A stretch of DNA of 64,000 bases, from contig CAWDKV010000003.1 of NCBI GenBank assembly GCA_963803015.1, forward strand, positions 744,001 through 808,000, read 5' to 3'. Of this stretch, positions 26,187-36,163 are shown piece by piece. The translations under genes were made by a program, and so were the position numbers. Each line of letters begins with the position of its first letter. Positions within the stretch are counted from its first letter, which is position 1. This DNA is from Berkiella sp963803015. Lineage in GTDB: Bacteria; Pseudomonadota; Gammaproteobacteria; Berkiellales; Berkiellaceae. The notes beneath the pieces were generated by a model. That model was not told the DNA's origin. It searched no databases and saw only the letters and a program-made list of their open reading frames with translations.

Positions 26187-28460
26187 TTAGCGGTCCATTT
26201 TGAGGCGCACTGACTCTTTCTTGTCATCTTTATCTTCCTCTCCTCCTTCCGGCGGTTTAGGTTTAGTTGACGGCTTCAGGCCATTACTAAAAAGTTCAAC
26301 CCGAGATGCGATTAAAGGAGAGACAGATTCAGTCACAGAAGAGGATTTCCCCAGAGGTTTATTTAATAATGTTATTCTCAGTACTTCTTTTATTTGAGGC
26401 GATATTTTAGTATCATTTTTTAAACTTGCGACCATTTCTATAATGCCATTTTGATCATTTTTGCCCTCAAGGCTTTTTATGGCACGCATTATATTGTTTA
26501 CCTCTTTTAATTCCTCAGGATTTAACGTGGTTTTACTATTTTCTATCGCGACCTCAAGGTGCTTAGATAAAGGCTCTGGTGGAGTGGGTGGAACTAGGAT
26601 TTTAGGACGCGGCGATAAATTTGTAACATTGGTTAGCGAGGGAGTGGGAGGTAATGGTCTTACTGAAGGTGTTACTGTAGGCGTTACTGTAGGCGTTACT
26701 GTAGGCGTTACTGTAGGCGTTACTGTAGGCGTTACTGTAGGCGTTACTGTGGGTCTTGTCTCTGGAAGTTCAGGAATTTTATGCTCCTCAAGCAGTTTCT
26801 CTAACTCTTCATTTGTTACTTTTGCGCTCAAAACTTGTTGAGCAGTATCTGCATGCCCTGATGAATTGGCAAGCTCAAAAGCGGTACGAGGAGGATTTTT
26901 CGTAAATCTGTCCAAAAAACCTTTAAAGCCACCTTCAGGGATTTTGCCAAAAGCGTCTTTAAATTTTCTGCCTAAGCTACGCGTGTAATTAGTAGTTGGT
27001 TCATCTGTAGCTCCACCGGCAATAAGCGGGCCAATACATTCCTTTTTTCCTTGTAGTGCGGCTACTTGCAGAGCGGTTAAGCCATTGCTATTTTTCTGGT
27101 TAATATCAACGTAAGGTAAAATAGCTTCGATCATTTTTTTATCATTTTTATCCACGGCCTCAAAGAAACGATTGGATAAGTTTGTTTTAATTTTTTGTGT
27201 TTGTTCAGGAAAAAGACCACCCATATCTTCTTGTATTTTTCTGCAAATCGCAAATTCTTGTAAATTACCTTTTTCAGAAATGCCAATTAACTTATTGGCA
27301 AAGAAATCTCTTAAATCTGTTTTTTCTCGTTCCAGAATTTTTTCTTGAACATTTTTTCTGCTTTTCTCAACCTCTTCTTTGGTTGGAGATTTTGTAATGT
27401 CGCTATTAATCGTACCATTACTATAATAAACATAGTTCTTTAAGTTTTTGACATGTTCATCTAAAACTTTTTTGTCTACAGGTGCCCCTGAGCCAGAAAT
27501 ATAATTGAGCATTTTTAATTCTTCATCAATATCAACACCCAGCTCCTGACATTTTTGTTGATAATTTTCCGCCTTTTCAAATATGTCATCCACTGTGAAC
27601 AGCTTGTCGAAAAGAGATTTGGCATTTTCCATTCCAAAATAAGATGAATAGCTTTCTCCAGCATTTGCTCCTGCTATTCTTAGAAATGCGGCTTCTTTCT
27701 CTAAAGCTATCATGCTTTTTATATCTTTCTCACTTTTTCCATCTTTGCCCATTTGAATTGCTTTTTGTACGACATTGTTTATATCATCAACAAAATAAGG
27801 GCCGAAAGAATCCATTTGATTTTTCTTAAAAACTTCGAAATGGTCAGCGTTTGGTTCTGCACGTAGTAATACGCCATTAACAGTTTGCTGAAATTTGTTA
27901 AACTTAGCTAAATTGCCAGCCTCTGGTTTGCCCATGTTATCTAGAAATACTTTTTGGATAGCTTTGAACCGATAAGCGGATAAAACTCTATTTTGCATTT
28001 GGGTAATGTGTTCGTTTATCTTTTGCTCTAGTGCAATTTCCAGATTTTTAGCATCTATATTGGGATTATCTTTTTTTATTTCTGCAATAAATTCCTCTTT
28101 TTTGGCTTGAGGGAACTTATCTTTCACTTCTTCCTTCCACCATTTTACCCATGCTGGATCATCTGTGAAATCCTTATCAAGAGCACTGATTTCAGCGAAC
28201 ATCTCTTTCATATATTCTTCAGTAAGAGGGTATTTCACCGTTTTACATTTTTCTGTAAATCGAGCTTGGGCATTAGTTGCATGCGCACCTAATACGCCAG
28301 GAATTCCCACATCAAGGTTTTTACTTCCTTCATTAAATAGTCTAAGCATGTCTCCTACGGGGTAATCAACAAAAGATTTTCCAGCTTTATCAATAGCTAC
28401 TGTAATAGCCTTGAGATGATCCATTGGGCTATGTTGTGTGGTTACACCAATTGTTGCCAT
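26187..28460 (-). CDS. Ankyrin-repeat protein with TVTP tandem repeats, candidate effector
   Basis: 757 residues. Residues 1-420 are helical, Lys/Glu-rich and unrecognised. About 425-545 hold ankyrin repeats (NSNGLTALQVAALQGKK is the clearest unit, with a partial one at TAFELANSSGHADTA). About 570-600 consist of repeated TVTP units from the 12-bp DNA repeat at 26671-26754, followed by a Pro-rich linker and a helical C-terminus with an acidic/basic tail (EEDKDDKKE). There is no signal peptide. The lack of a cytosolic bacterial partner and the eukaryote-like repeats suggest a translocated effector, which is inference. A GGAGAG ribosome-binding site precedes the ATG. Confidence 0.8.
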   Translation of the reverse strand: MATIGVTTQHSPMDHLKAITVAIDKAGKSFVDYPVGDMLRLFNEGSKNLDVGIPGVLGAHATNAQARFTEKCKTVKYPLTEEYMKEMFAEISALDKDFTDDPAWVKWWKEEVKDKFPQAKKEEFIAEIKKDNPNIDAKNLEIALEQKINEHITQMQNRVLSAYRFKAIQKVFLDNMGKPEAGNLAKFNKFQQTVNGVLLRAEPNADHFEVFKKNQMDSFGPYFVDDINNVVQKAIQMGKDGKSEKDIKSMIALEKEAAFLRIAGANAGESYSSYFGMENAKSLFDKLFTVDDIFEKAENYQQKCQELGVDIDEELKMLNYISGSGAPVDKKVLDEHVKNLKNYVYYSNGTINSDITKSPTKEEVEKSRKNVQEKILEREKTDLRDFFANKLIGISEKGNLQEFAICRKIQEDMGGLFPEQTQKIKTNLSNRFFEAVDKNDKKMIEAILPYVDINQKNSNGLTALQVAALQGKKECIGPLIAGGATDEPTTNYTRSLGRKFKDAFGKIPEGGFKGFLDRFTKNPPRTAFELANSSGHADTAQQVLSAKVTNEELEKLLEEHKIPELPETRPTVTPTVTPTVTPTVTPTVTPTVTPTVTPSVRPLPPTPSLTNVTNLSPRPKILVPPTPPEPLSKHLEVAIENSKTTLNPEELKEVNNIMRAIKSLEGKNDQNGIIEMVASLKNDTKISPQIKEVLRITLLNKPLGKSSSVTESVSPLIASRVELFSNGLKPSTKPKPPEGGEEDKDDKKESVRLKMDR
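26671..26754. repeat. 12-bp tandem repeat inside the ankyrin gene
   Basis: Six perfect copies of GTTACTGTAGGC (plus strand) at 26671-26742, one degenerate copy at 26743-26754 and a diverged unit just before. On the coding strand each copy encodes a TVTP unit. The period is a multiple of three, so gain or loss of copies keeps the frame. Confidence 0.95.
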
Positions 28461-28648
28461 GACACTCTCCTATATAACAAAATCATCATCATAAAAGTTA
28501 GGCAGTATTGAAAGGCTAGAAGTTCACCCGTGTGTATATACAATATAAATTAGTTTACTTGCTTTTTGGCTAAAAGGATTTGCCAAAAATACCCTGACTG
28601 AATGACAATAGCTCTCTGAATTCTAGGGAAAGGGTAGGAAGCGAGGAA

Positions 28649-29863
28649 ATGGATAAGAGAAAATTAGGCTTTGCTTTAGCAGTTTCAGCTTTAGGCTATT
28701 TTGTTGATGTTTATGACATTATCCTCTTTACCGCTGTGCGCGTTTCAAGTTTAAAATCTCTTCTATTAACAGACGAACAAATTACAACAGTTGGTATACA
28801 ACTTATCAATATCCAACTCATTGGGATGCTTATCGGGGGGTTAACCTGGGGCATGCTTGGAGATAAGCGGGGTAGGCTATCTATTTTGTTCGGTTCTATT
28901 CTTATCTATTCCAGTGCTACTTTTGCCAATGCGTTTGTCACCAATATTGAAACATACGCGATTTTAAGATTTATTGCCGGATTTGGTTTGGCTGGAGAAC
29001 TTGGGGCAGGTATCACTTTAGTCAATGAATTAATGTCAAAAGAAAAACGTGGTTATGGCACAATGCTGATTGCAACTGCAGGCGTTTTTGGTGGTATTGC
29101 AGGCGGGTTGACCGGCAACCTCTTATCCTGGCAGATGGCTTATATATTAGGAGGCTTGGGTGGCTTCTTATTGTTTTTCTTAAGGATGGGGGTTTTAGAA
29201 TCCGGATTATATAATCACATTAAAGAACAAAAAAACATCCGAAAGGGCAGCCTGCTACTCTTATTACTATCTCCTAAGCTTCTGACCAAATATATAAAAT
29301 GTTTAATCATTGGCGTACCAGTTTGGATATCTATTGGATTATTGATGACTTTAGCGCCAGAATTAGGGCGAGCATTAAATGTCATTGGGCCCATAACAGC
29401 AGCTTGGGCTATATTGTTTTTTAATGTTGGACTGGGCTTAGGCGATCTCTCCAGTAGTCTTTTAAGTCAATTGTTAGGCTCACGAAAAAAAGCCGCCATG
29501 GTTTATCTCACCTTTTCCTTGATAACCGTCATTACTTTTTTATCGCAACAAGAAATTACGCCTTTCCTATTTTACCTTTTTTGCGTATTGCTAGGATTTA
29601 GTAATGGTTATTGGGCTATTTTTATGATGATATCCGCTGAGCAGTTTGGTACCAACTTACGAGCGACAGTTGCCACCTCGACCCCAAATTTTGTTCGGGG
29701 AATGGTTATCCCTTTTTCTCTTATTTTGAGTAGTTTAAAGGTTTCATTTGGCATTATTGTGGCCTTAGAGTGGATTACTATCGTCTCTATCTTGCTTGCT
29801 TTTTGGGCAATTAGTTCTTTGCGGGAGACCTTCGCAACAAGTTTAGACTTTATAGAAAGCTAA
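28649..29863 (+). CDS. MFS transporter (metabolite:H+ symporter type)
   Basis: 404 residues with twelve predicted membrane helices. The loop between helices two and three, GMLGDKRGRLSIL, is the MFS A-motif, and GFGLAGELGAGITLVNE resembles the sugar/organic-acid symporter signature. Transport of a small nutrient from the host or environment is likely; the substrate is not visible. It diverges from the ankyrin gene across a 188-bp region and is followed by the DUF4389 gene 99 bp later. Confidence 0.88.
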   Translation: MDKRKLGFALAVSALGYFVDVYDIILFTAVRVSSLKSLLLTDEQITTVGIQLINIQLIGMLIGGLTWGMLGDKRGRLSILFGSILIYSSATFANAFVTNIETYAILRFIAGFGLAGELGAGITLVNELMSKEKRGYGTMLIATAGVFGGIAGGLTGNLLSWQMAYILGGLGGFLLFFLRMGVLESGLYNHIKEQKNIRKGSLLLLLLSPKLLTKYIKCLIIGVPVWISIGLLMTLAPELGRALNVIGPITAAWAILFFNVGLGLGDLSSSLLSQLLGSRKKAAMVYLTFSLITVITFLSQQEITPFLFYLFCVLLGFSNGYWAIFMMISAEQFGTNLRATVATSTPNFVRGMVIPFSLILSSLKVSFGIIVALEWITIVSILLAFWAISSLRETFATSLDFIES

Positions 29864-29962
29864 TTTACACCCTTTTTATACAGATATCGTCAAAGAGATG
29901 AGATTTGATCCAAAATATAGAGTGACCTAGACTAAGAGAAGTTAACAGCCCAAGGGATAGAC

Positions 29963-30271
29963 ATGCCAACTTCCAAGCACGTATCAAAACGCGAAAATAA
30001 AGCGATATGGATAAGAGCTCTTTTTATTTTACTGTATTGCGTTGTTGCTTATGTGGCGGCTTTTATTGTCTTATTAATTGCGATTTTTCAATTTGTTTCG
30101 AGTTTGGTCATTAAAAGACCGAATGATCATCTTTTACATTTTAGTCAAAGTCTTAGTGTCTATCTTTTTGAAATTATTTACTTTATTACTTTTAACACCG
30201 AAGATATGCCGTTTCCGTTCAAGGCTTGGCCAAGTGCTAAGGCTTCAGAAGAACCTAAGAAACATCATTAG
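29963..30271 (+). CDS. DUF4389 family membrane protein
   Basis: 102 residues with the DUF4389 layout: an N-terminal RENKAIWIRAL, one long hydrophobic helix (about 16-45), then LLHFSQSLSVYLFEI with a second hydrophobic part and a C-terminal MPFPFKAWP. Function of the family is unknown. Its 3' end overlaps the 3' end of the convergent helicase gene by 17 bp. Confidence 0.8.
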   Translation: MPTSKHVSKRENKAIWIRALFILLYCVVAYVAAFIVLLIAIFQFVSSLVIKRPNDHLLHFSQSLSVYLFEIIYFITFNTEDMPFPFKAWPSAKASEEPKKHH

Positions 30272-33200
30272 GTTTAATAACAATATCTTTTCCACCCATG
30301 ACTGAAACCCTACTTCCAGGTAAAATAATACCAACTAAGTTGAGTGGATCAGTAGCCGATAAAGTGACGATTTCAGTTGGCAGAGGTTGACGCTTCATTG
30401 CGCGTAAAGACTCAATAGCAGTCGGTAAAGCAAATTGCTCCCCTATAAAATCTTTTATAAAACGGCCTCCTCTAATTTCACCTCTGTCTTCAAGTCGACG
30501 AAAAGTGATTAATAACTCACGCCATCGCGGAATATTTTTTTCCCTAGCTATAAGATCTCGAAAGACCACCCCATAACGTTTTAACAGCATCCAACAAACG
30601 GCTTCTAGTTGTTTAGAGGGTTCAAGAGCATTATCGGTAAATAGAAGGGACCAGCGTCCAGAATGATATCGTAGTTGGTAGCGACGGCGTCTCTTGTCTT
30701 GTCTTCTTTTGGGATCAATTAAAGCACGCAAATTATCAAAGCCATCAGCGGTGATGACACCTGCCGCCACTAACTCCCACAAGCCAGTTTCAACTTCTGC
30801 TTGCAGCCTACCCGTACCACGTATAATATCGGGAAAAAAGGAAGCCCCTCTTTGTTGCAGATAACGAGTGATATCTTTAGCAGGATGGCTTAAGTTCTGT
30901 AATGCTTCTTCATCTGATAATTTTTGCTGATGAGACATCCAATCAGATTCTTCTCGAATAAAAAAGGTAATAGGCGCAACACTCCGTGGCATAACGCTTT
31001 TTTTAGCATTGAGTGAAGAAATCCGACCCCAGCCAATCCGACCGGTAAGACACAAGTGGTCGATCATGCTTGGTTCATAATCACTTAACCTTTTCATTAA
31101 AATTTGTTTTTCCCAGGCATTAGCAGGAATTTCAAAACCTTGCAATTGCCTGATAATTTCTATTAACCCTTGTTCGCCATTTAATTGTGTCCCTTGCGCT
31201 AAATGCTGCCATTTTAGTAACCAGTGGAAAAACGCCTGAGGGGAAACCGGCTCAATTTCTTTACGAAGTTTTGCTACAGTGAGATGATGAATTCTGGCTA
31301 AGAGTCGTCTTTCACACCATTCTATATCCAATCGCTTAGGAGATCGGAAACTGCCTCTTAATATTAGACCTGTAGTTTCTAGCTTTAAAAGAGCGGATTC
31401 AATTTCTGCTATATCAATGGCTAAGAGTGTGCTTAATTCCTTAGCAGTTGTAGGGCCCAAATGAAGCATCCAGCCACGGACTAAAGTGAGTATGGCTTCT
31501 TCGTGATCGAAGCTCTTTAGCTCACAATCTAGGACTTCAGTTTGTAATAGGGCGTTTGGATAAGCTGCGGCAAAGGTTTTAGCTTTTTCAGCGGGAAACC
31601 ACCATGCTTTATCCTGGAGAAAGACTTTCCCTATACGATTACCTTTAATCAGCTCTTCTAGAAACGGTTGCCAAAGAGATAATGAGATTTCTCTATCAAT
31701 TAATGCGAGATCTGAAGGAAGGCAAATAAGAGTTTGCATCAGATCATGGAGTTCATCCGCATTTCTGATATCAGATAAAGCTTGTTGTTGGACTTCATTA
31801 ATAATAACTGGATCTAATTTTCCAATTTCTTCTAATATAGTCGAGGGCAGAAAACGGCGCATTTCAACTGCACGGGCTCTTCTTTCCTCAAGGGGAGCAT
31901 CATCAAGAAAGGCATAAGGGTTGGCATTTAATATTTCATGAGAAAAAACAGAAGGAAGAGGGGTGTCTACAGCCAAACATTGGATCTCTCCTGAGAGAAT
32001 ATTTTTTAAAACATCGATTAACCCTTCTATATCAAGTGCGGCTGTCAAGGCATCCTTCATTGTTTCATCGATAAGTGGATGATTCGGTAACTCAATATCA
32101 CGGCCTCCCAAATTATCTTGGCAGGCTGCAGCATCGGGAAAAACAGCAGCAAGCAAATCATCTGCGAGCATTCTTTGAATATTAGGAGGAACTTTTCTAC
32201 CATTGCGAAAACGCACTAAAGTAAGAGAGCGCGTCGCTGTCCAACGCCAGCGGATATTAAAAAGAGGGGATTGTAATATAGCTTGGATCAAAACTTCTTT
32301 AATCGTGTTAGGATGCAAAAAAGCAAAGACATCTAATAAGGGGAAACTATGCTGTTCTGCTAAAGATATATTTAAACCATCATCTGTTGCGGCAGCTTGT
32401 AATTCAAAGTTAAAAGAGCGACAAAAACGTTTTCTTAAAGCCATGCCCCAAGCTTTATTAATGCGTGCGCCAAAAGGGGCATGTATCACTAGCTGCATAC
32501 CGCCTGCTTCATCAAAAAAGCGCTCTGCTATAATTGTTTTCTGGGTCGGGACTGCGCCTAATATAGCTATCCCTTGCGAAATGTACTCTATCAGTTGGTG
32601 GGCGCCTGCAGCGGGTAGTCCACAATTTTCCTGAAGCCAATGATTCGCTTTTGTGAGATCAGTTTGATTTTGCGAAAGCAACGCTACAATTTTTTGTCGC
32701 AATTGCGAGACATGGAGGGAGAGTTCGTTTGTTCGGGCAGGTGCTTCTCCTTGCCAAAAAGGGACACTAGGAGGAGCGCCATGCGCATCTTCTACTATGA
32801 CGCGACCAGAACGACTTTCTATGCGTTGGATTTTCCAGGAAGAGGTTCCTAGTAAGATGATATCTCCCCAGTTGCTTTCTATGGCAAAATCTTCATCTAA
32901 AGTACCGACCACTGATTGAGAGGGTTCGGCAATGACAGTAAATAAACCATTATCGGGGATAGCTCCCCCGCTTGTAATTGCTGTCAGTCTAGCATTTCGC
33001 CGTCCTTTAATAAGTCCATTGACTTTGTCTCGAAACAGATAAACACCATAACGACCACGTGAGCCTGCTATACCATCAGAGAGCATCTCTAACACGGAAT
33101 CAAAGCTGTCTTGAGAGAGATTTTTATAGGGATAAGCGCGTTTAACCAGATGAAATAATGCTTCCTCTTGCCAGTCTTGAGTTGAACAAGCCGCGACAAT

Positions 33201-34454
33201 TTGTTGGGCTAGGATATCAATAGGCTCAACAGGTATAATCAGTTGATCCAGATCTCCTTCTGCAATGGCGTTAATTAATGCAGCACATTCCAACAACTCA
33301 TCACGGGTTGTCGCAAAAAAACGACCCTTTGAAATAGCGCCCCGCCAGTGACCGGCTCGGCCAACGCGTTGCAAAGCTGTGGCAATGGCGCGAGGAGAGC
33401 CAATTTGGCAGACCAGATCAATACTGCCAATATCGATACCAAGTTCTAAAGATGCTGTTGCAACGAGTGCTTTGAGCTCACCTTGTTTTAACTTTGTTTC
33501 CGCTTCTAAACGAAGTTTGCGAGATAAGCTGCCATGATGCGCCGCTACTGTTTCTTCACCAAGACGCAAAGTAAGGTGGTGAGCGACACGCTCAGATAAA
33601 CGCCGCGTATTAACAAAAATCAGTGTTGAACGATTTTCCTTGGTAAATTCGGCAATGGTGTCATAAATTTCCTCCCACATTTCATTGGAAGCAACAGCGC
33701 TTAATTCCATTTTGGGAAGCGTAATGGCAAGATCGAGATGTCGCGCATGGCCAATGTTAATGATGGTTGGTATTTTGCGATTATTACCTGCTAAAAAATG
33801 AGCGACGGTTTCAAGAGGCTTTTGAGTCGCAGATAAGCCAATACGTACAAAAGATTTATCTGTGAGTGCTTCTAATCTTTCCAATGATAAAGCAAGATGC
33901 GCTCCTCTTTTATCATTCACCATCGCATGTATTTCATCGACGATCACTGTTTTAACTGGCTTTAACATTTCTCGACTTTTTTCAGCTGTTAGTAAAATAT
34001 AGAGTGATTCTGGGGTCGTTATCAAAATGTGAGGAGGTTTTTTGAGCATGGCTTGACGTTCGCGGCTCAACGTGTCGCCGGTTCTGACCGCCACCGTAAT
34101 CTCTTGCATAGGTAGATGTTGGGCTTTGGCAAGTTTAGTAATTTCACTAAGAGGTGCGAGTAAATTCTTTTGGATATCATTACTCAGGGCTTTCAAAGGA
34201 GAAATGTAGAGGACTTCCGTTTTGTCCTCTAGTGCGCCATTGAGTGCTTGAATGACTAATTTATTAATGCAAGTAAGGAAAGCGGCAAATGTTTTACCCG
34301 AGCCAGTAGGGGCAGAGATAAGTGTTGTCTTCTCTTCTAAAATAGCGGGCCAACCCATTTTTTGGGGTTCGGTCGGGGAGCCAAACTTATTAAGGAACCA
34401 CTCCCGGATTAAGGGATGAGCCCATTCTAAGTTTTGTTGGTTTTTGGTAGTCAT
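30255..34454 (-). CDS. lhr: Lhr-family ATP-dependent helicase
   Basis: 1399 residues (E. coli Lhr is about 1500). A superfamily-2 helicase core occupies the N-terminal 420 residues: Walker A SAPTGSGKT, Walker B VDEIHAM (DEIH), motif III LSATQKP and motif VI QRVGRAGH. The Lhr-specific winged-helix and beta-barrel regions follow, and a long C-terminal extension has the Lhr-CTD features. The family acts in DNA repair or RNA processing; long forms remain poorly defined. It overlaps the 3' end of the DUF4389 gene. No nuclease partner gene is adjacent. Confidence 0.92.
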   Translation of the reverse strand: MTTKNQQNLEWAHPLIREWFLNKFGSPTEPQKMGWPAILEEKTTLISAPTGSGKTFAAFLTCINKLVIQALNGALEDKTEVLYISPLKALSNDIQKNLLAPLSEITKLAKAQHLPMQEITVAVRTGDTLSRERQAMLKKPPHILITTPESLYILLTAEKSREMLKPVKTVIVDEIHAMVNDKRGAHLALSLERLEALTDKSFVRIGLSATQKPLETVAHFLAGNNRKIPTIINIGHARHLDLAITLPKMELSAVASNEMWEEIYDTIAEFTKENRSTLIFVNTRRLSERVAHHLTLRLGEETVAAHHGSLSRKLRLEAETKLKQGELKALVATASLELGIDIGSIDLVCQIGSPRAIATALQRVGRAGHWRGAISKGRFFATTRDELLECAALINAIAEGDLDQLIIPVEPIDILAQQIVAACSTQDWQEEALFHLVKRAYPYKNLSQDSFDSVLEMLSDGIAGSRGRYGVYLFRDKVNGLIKGRRNARLTAITSGGAIPDNGLFTVIAEPSQSVVGTLDEDFAIESNWGDIILLGTSSWKIQRIESRSGRVIVEDAHGAPPSVPFWQGEAPARTNELSLHVSQLRQKIVALLSQNQTDLTKANHWLQENCGLPAAGAHQLIEYISQGIAILGAVPTQKTIIAERFFDEAGGMQLVIHAPFGARINKAWGMALRKRFCRSFNFELQAAATDDGLNISLAEQHSFPLLDVFAFLHPNTIKEVLIQAILQSPLFNIRWRWTATRSLTLVRFRNGRKVPPNIQRMLADDLLAAVFPDAAACQDNLGGRDIELPNHPLIDETMKDALTAALDIEGLIDVLKNILSGEIQCLAVDTPLPSVFSHEILNANPYAFLDDAPLEERRARAVEMRRFLPSTILEEIGKLDPVIINEVQQQALSDIRNADELHDLMQTLICLPSDLALIDREISLSLWQPFLEELIKGNRIGKVFLQDKAWWFPAEKAKTFAAAYPNALLQTEVLDCELKSFDHEEAILTLVRGWMLHLGPTTAKELSTLLAIDIAEIESALLKLETTGLILRGSFRSPKRLDIEWCERRLLARIHHLTVAKLRKEIEPVSPQAFFHWLLKWQHLAQGTQLNGEQGLIEIIRQLQGFEIPANAWEKQILMKRLSDYEPSMIDHLCLTGRIGWGRISSLNAKKSVMPRSVAPITFFIREESDWMSHQQKLSDEEALQNLSHPAKDITRYLQQRGASFFPDIIRGTGRLQAEVETGLWELVAAGVITADGFDNLRALIDPKRRQDKRRRRYQLRYHSGRWSLLFTDNALEPSKQLEAVCWMLLKRYGVVFRDLIAREKNIPRWRELLITFRRLEDRGEIRGGRFIKDFIGEQFALPTAIESLRAMKRQPLPTEIVTLSATDPLNLVGIILPGSRVSVMGGKDIVIKPNDVS

Positions 34455-34550
34455 GTATAGAAATATACTGTAATAATGAAGAAGATTATATATTGTATCA
34501 CTATCATTTTCATTTGGTTAATAATGAGCGTATATGCACGCTAGCCAGAA

Positions 34551-35990
34551 TTATTCAATCTTGGTAAATATATACTCTTCATCTCTCAATGAAAGTACAA
34601 AAGATGCACTATTTTCATTGATGGGTATCAGTTCTAATCCTATCCAAGTCCAGGGAGGATCAAGCCCTATTAATACTTTTTTACCTGCAGCATTTAAAAT
34701 GCAAGTGAGCCGGGTTTGAAAGCCATCAGCATGCAGGATAAAGTCGTCCTTAAACTTTTCTATGCGAAAATCAGCCACTTCCTTATTCTTATAAGTGCCT
34801 ACAAAGGAGCAAAGAAAATGAGGATCTCTTTCTTCCTTTTTGAATTTCTCTATCTGCTGCTGCTGCTGTTCAAGGTTTGATCGTAAAAATATGTTCGCAT
34901 TTTCATTCGTCTCAAACCATAATTCTGCGATTTTTTCATGAATAGCATCAAGTAAAAAAGCGTCATTGACACAGTTTGAGAGTATGACTATCCCACAGTT
35001 TTGTTCCGGGAAAAAACTCAACAAGCTTGAAAATCCCATAGTTCTTCCCGCATGGTGAATACGCAGATTCCCTTTGTAATTTTCAATAAACCAGCACAGG
35101 CCATAATCGAGGCCTTCGCTTACATTTATTTGTGGCTTTCGGCGATATTGTACATTTTCTTCACTAAGTAGTCGTTTGCCATCCACTGTTACGCCATTAT
35201 TGAGTTCTGTCATTAGAAAATGCGCCAGATCATCTACAGTAGACCATGCGCCACCACTTGGTGCTAAATAACCCATGCAACGCTCATCATCCGGGGTCAG
35301 TGAAACATAATTGCCAACAAGATCTTGACCATGTGGCGTGGCATGATTGGGATCATGAAGCACTGCATCATGATCAAATGTCGTGCGTTTCATATTCAGA
35401 GGGCCAAATAATCTATCTTGCATTATTGCATCATAAGCTGCTTTCATTGTTAATTCAGGGTGCGTGATATGGCCTGCAATATATCCAGCTGCTGATACCA
35501 TATGATTGGTATATTGAAATGTGATGTCATTGGTTTGTGTTGGAGCAATATGGGCTATTTTTTCCAAGAGATTTTCTGCAGTTTTGCCACGATAATTTAA
35601 AAAAAAGGCCAGATCTTTTCGAGGCATCCCACTTGCAGCGTTAAGAAGTTGTTTAAATTTTATATTTTCAGTCAGTGTTTTATCTTTCACTTTGAAGGGA
35701 GGGTAAATAGAACACACACTGTCGTCCCAATGAAAACGCCCTGTATCAACATGGGTGGCAATCATAGCTGCAGTTAAGGGTTTTGTGATAGAGCCAATCA
35801 TCATGCGTGTGAGGGGATCCACTTTGTGCTGAGAATGAATTTTTGTCACCCCGTAACCTTTGGAGAAGACAATTTTTCCAGCTTCAACCACAGCAAGGGA
35901 TAGACCAATGGCGCCTTTTTCTTTCATGGCTTGGTGAATAAAGGGCTCAAGCTTTTCGCTGGCAAGAGAATGAAGCAGATGTTTTTTCAT
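34551..35990 (-). CDS. Serine hydrolase of the class C beta-lactamase/PBP-like family
   Basis: 479 residues. The serine beta-lactamase-like fold is shown by SITK (Ser67, Lys70), YTN (Tyr160, Asn162) and HHAGRTMG (the H-x-G equivalent of KTG). A C-terminal domain of about 100 residues follows, of the DUF3471 kind often attached to these hydrolases. There is no signal peptide, so it is probably cytoplasmic or translocated. Relatives include esterases, peptidases and LACTB-like proteins, so antibiotic resistance should not be assumed. It starts just after the helicase gene (96 bp), same strand. Confidence 0.85.
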   Translation of the reverse strand: MKKHLLHSLASEKLEPFIHQAMKEKGAIGLSLAVVEAGKIVFSKGYGVTKIHSQHKVDPLTRMMIGSITKPLTAAMIATHVDTGRFHWDDSVCSIYPPFKVKDKTLTENIKFKQLLNAASGMPRKDLAFFLNYRGKTAENLLEKIAHIAPTQTNDITFQYTNHMVSAAGYIAGHITHPELTMKAAYDAIMQDRLFGPLNMKRTTFDHDAVLHDPNHATPHGQDLVGNYVSLTPDDERCMGYLAPSGGAWSTVDDLAHFLMTELNNGVTVDGKRLLSEENVQYRRKPQINVSEGLDYGLCWFIENYKGNLRIHHAGRTMGFSSLLSFFPEQNCGIVILSNCVNDAFLLDAIHEKIAELWFETNENANIFLRSNLEQQQQQIEKFKKEERDPHFLCSFVGTYKNKEVADFRIEKFKDDFILHADGFQTRLTCILNAAGKKVLIGLDPPWTWIGLELIPINENSASFVLSLRDEEYIFTKIE

Positions 35991-36075
35991 AAAAAATCAA
36001 TTATTTAATACTAATTCTAAAAAGAATAGCATTTGCAGGCAGAGACTTGCAAAAGCAGATCATGTGCCATAATTT

Positions 36076-36091
36076 ATTAGACAAACTAATA
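36076..36091. promoter_or_regulatory. Second copy of the ATTAG-N5-CTAAT inverted repeat
   Basis: Identical in 16 bases to 10254-10269; here extended to TATTAG-ACAAA-CTAATA. It lies about 75 bases ahead of the GTG of the secreted cysteine-rich gene. It is a candidate operator by symmetry and repetition only. Confidence 0.3.
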
Positions 36092-36163
36092 TATATGGGT
36101 ATGCATTGTAAAGCGAAATTGAAGAAATTATCACTGAAAATATCAACATTAAGGAGCATTGAA

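Noticed and set aside
26671..26754. CRISPR-like array
   Set aside because: Units are 12 bp, contiguous and in coding frame with no spacers, so it is a coding minisatellite.
26461..26841. Plus-strand frame with Gly-Val repeats opposite the ankyrin gene
   Set aside because: It is produced by reading the 12-bp tandem repeat backwards; no start signal and no sense outside the repeat.
34551..35990. Antibiotic-resistance beta-lactamase
   Set aside because: The fold is of the class C/PBP-like family, but there is no signal peptide and the C-terminal domain is typical of esterase/peptidase relatives.
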